Below are positions 23,708-30,776 of a DNA stretch of 33,809 nucleotides, in pieces. A program made the position numbers and the translations under genes. This stretch comes from Rhodospirillales bacterium (GTDB lineage Bacteria > Pseudomonadota > Alphaproteobacteria > Micavibrionales > Micavibrionaceae). The DNA lies in NCBI GenBank assembly GCA_020638335.1, contig JACKIT010000013.1, forward strand, positions 1-33,809. Reading direction: 5' to 3'. Under the pieces are notes generated by a model. That model saw only the letters and a program-made list of their open reading frames with translations. It searched no databases and was not told the DNA's origin. Every line of letters begins with the position of its first letter. Within the stretch, counting starts at the first letter, position 1.

Positions 23708-24881
23708 ATGTCTAAGGAAAAATTTGAGAGAAATAAGCCGCATGCGAATATCGGGACTATTGGTCACGTTGACCATGGGAAGACGACTTTGACGGCGGCG
23801 ATTGCGAAGAAGTACGGCAATGGTGAGAGCGTTGACAAGATCGACAAGGCGCCTGAGGAAAAAGCGCGCGGGATCACGATTTCGACGGCTCACGTTGAAT
23901 ACGAGACCGACAAGCGCCACTATGCGCATGTGGACTGCCCGGGCCACGCGGACTATGTGAAGAACATGATCACGGGTGCGGCGCAGATGGACGGGGCCAT
24001 TCTCGTTGTGAACGCGGCTGACGGCCCGATGCCGCAGACCCGAGAGCACATTTTGCTGGCGCGTCAGGTTGGCGTTCCTGCGTTGGTTGTTTACCTGAAC
24101 AAGGTCGACCAGGTTGATGATGAAGAATTGCTGGAGCTGGTTGAGATGGAAGTGCGCGAATTGCTCTCTTCCTATGAATTCCCTGGCGATGAAATTCCGA
24201 TTATCAAAGGCTCGGCTTTGGCCGCTGTGGAAGGGCGCGATCCTGAGATTGGCGAGAATTCGATTGTTGAGCTGCTCAAGGCTGTCGATGAATATATTCC
24301 GACTCCTGCGCGTGAAATTGACAAAAGACTTCTTGATGCCTGTTGAAGACGTATTCGATTTCCGGCCGTGGAACGGTTGTTACGGGTCGTATTGAGCAAG
24401 GCGTGATCAATGTCAACGACGAGATTGAAATCGTTGGGATCCGCGACACGCAAAAACCGTCTGCACGGGCGTTGAAATGTTCCGCAAGCTGTTTGATCGC
24501 GGCGAAGCCGGTGACAATGTTGGCGTACTCTTGCGCGGGACCAAGCGTGAGGACGTTGAGCGCGGTCAGGTTTTGTATAGCCCGGCTCGATCACGCCGCA
24601 CAAGAAATTCATGGCCGAAGCCTACATTCTGTCGAAGGATGAAGGCGGTCGTCACACACCATTCTTTACGAAGTATCGCCCGCAGTTCTACTTCAGAACA
24701 ACGGACGTGACCGGTGAAGTGACGCTGCCATCAGGCACGGAAATGGTGATGCCCGGCGATAACATCAACGGTATGAAGTCGAGCTGATCGCGCCTGTCGC
24801 GATGAGTGAAGGCCTGCGCTTCGCCATCCGCGAAGGCGCTGCACCGTCGGCGCCGGCGTCGTCTCCAAAATCGTCGAGTAA
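23708..24881 (+). pseudogene. tuf: Elongation factor Tu, reading frame broken by several small indels (likely sequence error)
   Basis: EF-Tu delivers aminoacyl-tRNA to the ribosome. The first 205 codons are perfect, with GHVDHGKT (19-26), DCPGH near 81 and NKVD near 136. From 24323 the frame is lost and regained repeatedly: one extra A in an A run (24323-24326), two bases missing near 24356, and single bases missing near 24453, 24584, 24775 and 24840. With these repaired the protein reads through domains 2 and 3 (SISGRGTVVTGR, VEMFRK, YRPQFYFRTTDVTG, MVMPGDN, GARTVGAGVVSKIVE) to a stop at 24879-24881, about 392 residues, the normal size. Amino-acid identity to EF-Tu stays high between breaks, which argues for read error over decay. 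A second tuf copy may exist elsewhere. secE/nusG, the usual followers, are absent. Confidence 0.9.
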
Positions 24882-24902
24882 GCTTACTTTAATAAAGAAT
24901 TC

Positions 24903-24930
24903 AAAAGGGCCGGTTAATCCGGCCTTTTAT
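24903..24930 (+). terminator. Terminator after tuf
   Basis: AAAAGGGCCGG-TTAAT-CCGGCCTTTTAT is a strong stem with one unpaired base, which may itself be a dropped C of the noisy stretch. It lies 21 bases after the tuf stop. Confidence 0.75.
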
Positions 24931-24958
24931 TGGCCGTTTTAAATATTACCGTGGTAAA

Positions 24959-25698
24959 ATGGGAGTTAGGAGGCATATCTTCTATTACAGTCTTTTCCTT
25001 ATTTTGAGTTCTGTCAGTGGCGGCGGTTTCCTTATGCGCAACCAACCAGCGGAAGTCAAAGCGACGGATTATCGTCAAAGCTATTTAGCAAACCCATATT
25101 ACAATCAGATGGCAACAGAAGCCCTGGAACACAAGCCGCCGCGTTTTGATTTTATGAAATTTCGTTCCTATTATTCGCAGACGCGTCAATATGACCCTAT
25201 GGGTACGCGCATTCTGAAGGATCTGGATGAGCTTGCGTTTATCGTTATGAATGATGATGACCCTGAACGCGCGGCAACAGCGTTGTTTGGTTATAAAACC
25301 CTGGTCAAGGACCATCTGGCCCATATTGATGTGGTGCTCCATGCTCTTGCGCTGGCTCGCGAAGATAGACGCTTTGGAGACTATAAATTCTATCAATGGG
25401 TCCGCGATGGATTGATGAACACGGTTGTTATATCCGGCGATGGTTATACGCTGGCCGGGGCCTATGATGTGATTACCCTGTCCGAAGAAACCATGCTGTT
25501 TAACCGTATGGGTTTTCAGCAGATAGACAGCCAGATGGTGAAGGAAAGCATTGTTTATTACAACATGCATGATATCGTCGATGTCAATACTGGGGAAAAG
25601 CGGGCTGTTTCGTAAACACCTCTATTCCTATGAGATATCTTGAAGCGCTTGAAAAAGACCGTAAGGGTGGTTTTTTGCCCGGCTGGCAGTGGCAATAG
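24959..25698 (+). CDS. DUF4919-like protein (frame lost near the 3' end)
   Basis: The open frame as read gives 218 residues to 25615. A missing T in GTTTCG at about 25608 brings a premature stop; with it restored the frame continues AVFVNTSIPMRYLEALEK to a stop at 25696-25698. The first 25 residues are hydrophobic, a probable signal sequence. The body has FRSYYSQTRQYDP and, late on, VVISGDGYTLAGAYDVI, wording I associate with DUF4919 (function unknown). The first ATG lies before an AGGAGG, so the true start is probably downstream or blurred by an indel. There is no enzymatic motif. The family call is from memory and moderate. Confidence 0.6.
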
Positions 25699-25718
25699 TT
25701 TTAGGACAAGTTTTGACA

Positions 25719-25899
25719 ATGAAGGATATGCCGGAGCATATTCCAGTTTGGAAAGCCGAAGACCATGTCGTTGCAGAGTTTTTACACAAGGTAAAATTGC
25801 GCAAATTGCTCGGCAATTTGAAAGAACGAACGGGTCTCAGTACTCCCTCTTGTGAAGCCCGGCCTTATTGATGAAGAAGAGGTCCAAGATGCTGCATAA
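25719..25899 (+). CDS. Small hypothetical protein (about 60 residues after frame repair)
   Basis: It begins MKDMPEHIPVWKAEDHVVAEF. Restoring one T in the T run near 25785 and one base near 25850 gives a continuous frame through GKIAQIARQFERTNG and VKPGLIDEEEVQDAA to a stop at 25897-25899. As read, the frames stop early. The end overlaps the next gene's ATG (25889), an operon-like join. I recognise no family. The existence of the gene depends on the frame repair, so confidence is low. Confidence 0.35.
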
Positions 25900-26545
25900 A
25901 ATTTGGTGGCTTTGGGTCCGTTGCTTATTTTAGCTGCACAAGCCCTTATTGAACTTTTTGCTTGCAGAAGCTTTTGGAAAACCGCATTCAGAATCCGGCC
26001 CGCATGAATTCTTCGAATTTATTTTTGTTGGTGCCGCATTTTTTGTTGCGGTGAGTACACTTACAAAGCTCAAGTATCCTCAACAAAAATGGCTTTGTGC
26101 TTGGGTCAGTCTGGCGGCGATCTGCTGCTTCTATGTAGCGGGTGAAGAAGTGAGTTGGGGCAGCATTTTCTAAAATGGTCAACGCCTGAATATTGAGCTC
26201 ATATCAACGATCAGGGCGAAACCAATTTGCACAATACATCAAGCTGGCTCGATCAAAAACCACGCTTAATTTTACTGATTGGTTCGGTTACTGGAGGCCT
26301 CATCATTCCTTTTTTTACAGCGTTTTAAACCCTCAGTATTACCCAAAAAATTTGAGATTATTTATCCACCTGCAATCCTGGGGTTACGGCAGCTCTGGCT
26401 GTAAGCGTAAATCTAATTGATAAAATCTTTGAGCTTTTACAAAATTTCCTATTCTTTCACGCGGCAGTGAGGTCGAGGAACTCTATCTCTTTATTTCGTG
26501 CTGCTTTATCTGATCGTCTTACGACGCCGTCTTGCGCAGCAATAA
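25889..26545 (+). pseudogene. Conserved multi-spanning membrane protein, frame broken by many small indels
   Basis: Joining frames gives a protein of about 220 residues. It has an N-terminal membrane segment (MLHKIWWLW, then LLILAAQALIELF), FEFIFVGAAFFVAVSTL, CCFYVAGEEVSWGQHF, NDQGETNLHNTSSWLDQ, further membrane segments, and the tail EVEELYLYFVLLYLIVLRRR. The GEE-SWGQ and NLHN wording recurs in an uncharacterised bacterial membrane family. At least seven breaks are visible: missing bases near 25917, 25956, 26160, 26385 and 26462, and extra T's near 26315 and 26492. A TGA near 26194 may be a miscall. The ATG at 25889 has AGAGG upstream. The 3' end overlaps the convergent prmA by 27 bases. Function unknown. 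Confidence 0.6.
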
Positions 26546-27418
26546 TGTTGACCATTCCCTATTTTTCAGCGTCTTGCGATGCTCCAGCCCCAATGTTTGA
26601 TAAACTCTGAGCACATCTTCCGCTTGTTCGTTAAGAATGCCTGACAAAATCACTGCGCTGTTTTCATCGGCGCAAGCCACCAAGTCTGCGGCCATCTCTT
26701 TCAGCGGCCCAGGCAAAATATTCGCAATGATCAAATCATACGGGCCTTTATCCTGCACAGCGCTCCTGAAAATCCTTCATTAACCAGCGTTCGTACATTG
26801 CCCTTGCCATCGGGTACACCATTAGCTTCCATATGCCGCCTGGTCACGCGAATGCTTTCAGGATCGTTATCCACGGCTAAAACGGCGTTTTCCAGAGTTT
26901 CCATGCTGCAATGCGAGGATACCGCTGCCCGTACCCATATCCAGCACATTCCACGGGCATGCTCCCTGCCCTTTCAGATCCAGCATCGCCTGCAAGCAGC
27001 CTTTAGTCGTGCCATGCTCACCTGATCCAAATGCCGTGGCGGCATCAATCTGCAAACCCATCTGCCCATCAGGCACACCACTATTATAATGCGCGCCGTA
27101 AATAAAAACGGCCCGACTGAAAAGGTGGAAATTGTCGATAGGAATACGCCAGCCAATCCCGGTCCGGCACGTCTTCGCTTTGAAAATCAAGAATTTTGGT
27201 AAATCATCCGTGAATTTTGGCCGTGGTTTCAATCCGACCACTCAAAACCTCTCTTCAGGCTGCGTATCAAACAGCCATTCCTAAAATCCACGGTGCGCTT
27301 TCGTTGTTTTCTGTGCGCAGGGCTGAATGCGCGGCACATAAATCACCAATAGATCGTTCAAAATGGCTACATCAACGGTGCTCAAATTGGCAGGAAGCTG
27401 CAGGAAAACTTTATACAC
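26519..27418 (-). pseudogene. prmA: Ribosomal protein L11 methyltransferase, frame broken by several indels (likely sequence error)
   Basis: PrmA trimethylates ribosomal protein L11 using SAM. Reading the minus strand across frames gives the N-terminus VYKVFLQLPANLSTVD, a middle with DRDWLAYSYRQFPPF, the signature DAATAFGSGEHGTTKGCL, SAM motif VLDMGTGSGILA, VDNDPESIRVTRRH, and IIANILPGPLKEMA with SGILNEQAEDV. Length after repair is about 300, normal for PrmA. The GTG at 27418 has AAGGA 8 bases upstream, 29 bases after the TIGR02300 stop, so the two may be co-transcribed. At least five frame changes occur across the gene; the last 79 codons are clean. Confidence 0.85.
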
Positions 27419-27446
27419 GCAACTATCCTTTATTGATAAGCAGGCA

Positions 27447-27914
27447 TTAATCCTTGCTTTTGTCATCGCCCTCGTCGTCATCTTCATCAAGCTCGGCATC
27501 AGGGTCGAGATCTTCTAAATCATCCAAATCATTATCGACTTCAAGATCATCAAGATCGTCATCGTCGTCGTCGTCAAGATCTACATTTAGCGCGTCATCG
27601 TCATCTGTTGTTTCCGCAGTTTCTAAATCATCAAGGCTGACAATTTCAGTGTCTTCCGGCTCCTCTTCAATTTCATCCTCGTCCTCGCCGCCGGCCTCTT
27701 TAGAGGTCCTCTTTGTAACTTGCCCTTCGGCCTCCTCCTGAGCTGCGCTCACGCGGGATTTACGGCCCTTAAGCTTCATCTCGTTGTTAAACTCACTATC
27801 GCATGAAGGACATACAATCGGACGTTTGTTCATGTCATAAAAACGCGTCCCGCAATTCATGCAAATACGCTTAAATCCCCGTGGGTCAGAAATCTTCACA
27901 GCAGCCTTATTCAC
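27447..27914 (-). CDS. TIGR02300 family protein (FYDLN acid domain)
   Basis: A small zinc-ribbon protein of alphaproteobacteria: CxxC pairs C18/C21 and C35/C38 flank the family motif (here TRFYDMNKRP). The C-terminal two thirds is almost entirely Asp/Glu, with runs of D. Function is unknown. The GTG at 27914 was chosen because AAGGAGA lies 7 bases upstream; the ATG at 27920 touches that site, and an ATG at 27950 would add 12 residues without a ribosome site. It is the first clean gene after the noisy stretch. Confidence 0.88.
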   Translation of the reverse strand: MNKAAVKISDPRGFKRICMNCGTRFYDMNKRPIVCPSCDSEFNNEMKLKGRKSRVSAAQEEAEGQVTKRTSKEAGGEDEDEIEEEPEDTEIVSLDDLETAETTDDDDALNVDLDDDDDDDLDDLEVDNDLDDLEDLDPDAELDEDDDEGDDKSKD

Positions 27915-28109
27915 GCTCATTCTCCTTGTGCCAAACGCATTAAAAATCATTCAATCTTTAAATCTGAATTGCCTGATTTTATCAGGTGTGTCAAATGCAA
28001 AATCAAACTTTCCCTAGGGCTTAATCTCTCCATGCTCTTAAAACATCTCGACCCGGCCTTTATATCATTATAGAATCATGAAAATTTATTCTTATCGGAG
28101 GTTCTTCCC

Positions 28110-29237
28110 ATGCAAACACCTGTCGTCATTTGTGGCTTTAAACGCTCTCCCATGCATTTTGCAAATAAAGGTGATTTGGCGAGGGTGCGCCCCGATGATA
28201 TGGCCGCCGCAGTCGTTAAAGCGCTGGTCAATGATACAGGCGTGAACGCGGAGGATATCGAAGACCTCATCATGGGCTGCGCTTTTCCTGAAGCTGAGCA
28301 GGGCTTTAACATTGCGCGCCTGGTTGTAAATCATGCGGATTTACCAGTCTCGATCGCGGGCGCAACGGTGAACCGCTTTTGCGGATCATCCATGAGCGCC
28401 ATTCATATCGCAGCCGGGGCGATTCAAATGGGTGCAGGCCAGGCCTTTATCTGCGCAGGCGTCGAATCCATGAGCCGCATCCCTATGGGCGGTTTTAACC
28501 CCATGCCCAACCCGGCGCTGTTCGAAAAATATCCGCAAGCCTATATGGGTATGGGCGAAACCGCTGAAAATCTGGCGAAAAAATATAAAATTTCTCGCGC
28601 TGATCAGGAAGAATTCGCTGTCTCCTCCCATAAAAAAGCCGCGGCAGCCGCAGAAAGCGGCAAATTTGACGATGAAATCGTTCCGATTGGCGATGTGAAA
28701 ACCGACGGCACCATCCGGCCTGATTCGAGCGTAGAAAAGCTGTCCGAGCTTAAACCCGCTTTCCTCGAAGACGGCAGCGTTACCGCCGCCACCTCCTCCC
28801 CATTAACCGATGGCAGCGCCGCCGTATTGGTATGTAGCGAGGATTACGCCGATAAACACAAGCTTCCTAAACTCGCGCGGATTAAATCTGTCGCCGTTGC
28901 GGGCTGCGCAGCGGAAATCATGGGCATCGGCCCTGTTCCCGCTACGCAAAAAGCATTAGGGCGCGCAGGCCTGAAGCTGGATGACATCGACATTATCGAA
29001 CTCAACGAAGCCTTCGCCGCACAAGGCCTGTCGGTGATTAAAGAGCTGGGCATGGATGTTACCAAGGTTAACCTTGATGGCGGCGCGATTGCGCTGGGCC
29101 ACCCGCTCGGTACCTCAGGCGCGCGCATCACCGGTAAAGCCGCCAGCCTGCTCGCCCGCGAGAAAAAGAAATATGCCCTTGCCACCATGTGCATCGGCGG
29201 CGGCCAAGGCGTCGCAACTGTTCTAGAGAGGGTTTAA
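28110..29237 (+). CDS. fadA: Acetyl-CoA acyltransferase (3-ketoacyl-CoA thiolase)
   Basis: This 375-residue thiolase cleaves 3-ketoacyl-CoA in the last step of beta-oxidation. The nucleophile is Cys91 in NRFCGSSMS, the base His331 in GHPLGTSGAR, and the second Cys361 in CIGGGQG. ELNEAFAAQ is also present. It is slightly shorter than the usual 387-395. A strong GGAGG lies 7 bases before the ATG. It heads a run that ends in fadN, so the two enzymes are probably co-expressed. Confidence 0.93.
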   Translation: MQTPVVICGFKRSPMHFANKGDLARVRPDDMAAAVVKALVNDTGVNAEDIEDLIMGCAFPEAEQGFNIARLVVNHADLPVSIAGATVNRFCGSSMSAIHIAAGAIQMGAGQAFICAGVESMSRIPMGGFNPMPNPALFEKYPQAYMGMGETAENLAKKYKISRADQEEFAVSSHKKAAAAAESGKFDDEIVPIGDVKTDGTIRPDSSVEKLSELKPAFLEDGSVTAATSSPLTDGSAAVLVCSEDYADKHKLPKLARIKSVAVAGCAAEIMGIGPVPATQKALGRAGLKLDDIDIIELNEAFAAQGLSVIKELGMDVTKVNLDGGAIALGHPLGTSGARITGKAASLLAREKKKYALATMCIGGGQGVATVLERV

Positions 29238-29250
29238 GTGAATTTTTTAT

Positions 29251-29328
29251 CGTCATTGCGAGGAGGGCGAAGCCCGACGCGGCAATCCATCTACAGAGTT
29301 GGATTGCTTCGCTGCGCTCGCAATGACG
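29251..29328. repeat. TCATTGCGAGGAG palindromic repeat after fadA
   Basis: Perfect 12-bp ends CGTCATTGCGAG/CTCGCAATGACG enclose an inner pair GGCAATCCA/TTGGATTGC. It is the same family as the copy in nrdG. It starts 13 bases after fadA and ends 1 base before the next gene's ATG, so it occupies that gene's entire leader. Confidence 0.9.
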
Positions 29329-29329
29329 A

Positions 29330-29590
29330 ATGAATCAGATAGAGGAGATAACAAAGCGCAATGCCCGCGTTGAAGGCGATAAGGCTTGGGAAACCTCATG
29401 GACGCGCCGCGCCATTATCGCTGCGGGAACATATCTGATCATCGGCGGCTATTTGAGTTTTTTGCACGTCGAGGGCGCTTGGCTTCACGCGCTTGTTCCA
29501 GTTATGGCTTATATGCTTTCGACACTTTCATTGCCATTGATACAGGCTCTATGGATTGAAAAAATCTATCTGAGAAATAAGCAAGGCTAA
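29330..29590 (+). CDS. Small membrane protein, unknown function
   Basis: This 86-residue protein has a charged N-terminal 26 residues (with ETSWTRRAIIAAG) and then two hydrophobic segments: about 28-46 (IIAAGTYLIIGGYLSFL) and about 53-75 (LVPVMAYMLSTLSLPLIQAL), ending in a basic tail. No Shine-Dalgarno is available because the repeat abuts the ATG. It is followed after 3 bases by the next gene, so the pair is likely coupled. Confidence 0.65.
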   Translation: MNQIEEITKRNARVEGDKAWETSWTRRAIIAAGTYLIIGGYLSFLHVEGAWLHALVPVMAYMLSTLSLPLIQALWIEKIYLRNKQG

Positions 29591-29593
29591 AAC

Positions 29594-30757
29594 ATGATGC
29601 AGCAGGATTTTCTTCAGGTCATAGGTCTTAAAGACGACGCAGATATAAGTGTTGCTGGTACACGCTTTGTTGAATGCGTGAAAGAATATATCGGCCATGG
29701 CGAAAAAACAGCGTCCAAAGACACAATTGCCAAAGAAGAAACAGACGTTACGACACTTTACAAAAGCTTCTTTCCATACTCGGTAGGATGGGCGCGCCAG
29801 GAAAGAGAAAAAAACATAAAGCAGAAAAACCATCCGAATGCAGCGAAACTAAAAGAAAAAGCTGCAAGCGTTATCGACGATCTGCAAAATAACATCATTG
29901 ATTTTGCGCTGTGCTATATGGCGATTGGCAGGGCTATCGGCATTATTAACGCCGAGATGAAACGCAGCCCTGAAAGCGATGAAAAAGAAGTGATCTGGAC
30001 CAGTGAAACAGGCGTAATGCTCAGCAAGCAGCGGAAAAAAAGAGCACAACTTCTCGAAGACAACAAGCGCTTACAACAGGCAAAAGAACTTTTAGAACAA
30101 ATATATCCGCGCTATGCAGCAGCGGAAAAAACCGTATCTGAAATATATGGAGCAGATCAAACAGAAAAACTCTTGCGTTCTTACCGCTCTGGTTTGCGAA
30201 CGGGAGATTTTACCAAAGCGCGCCGGGCCATAGAAAAATTGCTAGCAGAAAAAAATAAATTTGCCTTCGATAAAAAGAAAGCTGAAGTTGCAAAAAACAA
30301 AATTCAGGCTGAAACAAAATCTTATACAGATTTCCTCGAAGAACACCAGGAAGTCTTAAGTGGCAGGGATAAAAAATTATTTTTAAAGCCAATCGAAGTG
30401 GACATAATTCTTGACGCAAACCTGAGAGAACTCGCGCAAAGTGAAGCCTTTATAAAAAAATATTTCCGACCATTCCTAAAATTTCAGATCGAATCCTTGA
30501 AACATTTACGGAATAAATTGCTTGTAGTCGGTTCACTCGAAAGCCTCATGACACTTTATATTCGTATGATGCGCGGTATTGCCGAGCCACTCACAGACGT
30601 CAAAGCCGTCCGCCTTTATGAATCCGAAATCATTGAACATGTCATGTATCTTTTAGGCGGACAGTTTCAGGAAGTTAAAAATATCAATGCGCGCATTCAG
30701 GAAATACTTCATGATGTTAATATAAGTGTGCAGGGTTATGAAGACGTTAAAGCATGA
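29594..30757 (+). CDS. Hypothetical coiled-coil-rich protein
   Basis: This 387-residue soluble protein is rich in Lys, Glu and Ala, with long predicted helices (for example about 135-175 and 205-245). It has no membrane segment, signal peptide or enzyme motif that I can see. Near 58-66 is YKSFFPYSV and near 103-112 YMAIGRAIGI. Codon use is visibly more A-rich than in fadA and fadN. It starts ATGATG after AAGG, 3 bases past the small membrane gene, and ends 19 bases before fadN, so it sits inside the fad transcript. I recognise no family; TelA-like proteins were considered and do not match. Confidence 0.7.
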   Translation: MMQQDFLQVIGLKDDADISVAGTRFVECVKEYIGHGEKTASKDTIAKEETDVTTLYKSFFPYSVGWARQEREKNIKQKNHPNAAKLKEKAASVIDDLQNNIIDFALCYMAIGRAIGIINAEMKRSPESDEKEVIWTSETGVMLSKQRKKRAQLLEDNKRLQQAKELLEQIYPRYAAAEKTVSEIYGADQTEKLLRSYRSGLRTGDFTKARRAIEKLLAEKNKFAFDKKKAEVAKNKIQAETKSYTDFLEEHQEVLSGRDKKLFLKPIEVDIILDANLRELAQSEAFIKKYFRPFLKFQIESLKHLRNKLLVVGSLESLMTLYIRMMRGIAEPLTDVKAVRLYESEIIEHVMYLLGGQFQEVKNINARIQEILHDVNISVQGYEDVKA

Positions 30758-30776
30758 GTAAGGAAAGGATTGCACC

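Noticed and set aside
24343..24710. Separate small genes within the 3' half of tuf
   Set aside because: They are pieces of EF-Tu domains 2-3 in shifted frames, not independent genes.
24315..24881. Programmed frameshifting in tuf
   Set aside because: There are six breaks in one gene and the same pattern in neighbouring genes; no slippery-site plus structure arrangement explains it.
27454..27741. Serine-rich plus-strand frame
   Set aside because: It is the antisense of the Asp/Glu repeats of the TIGR02300 gene.
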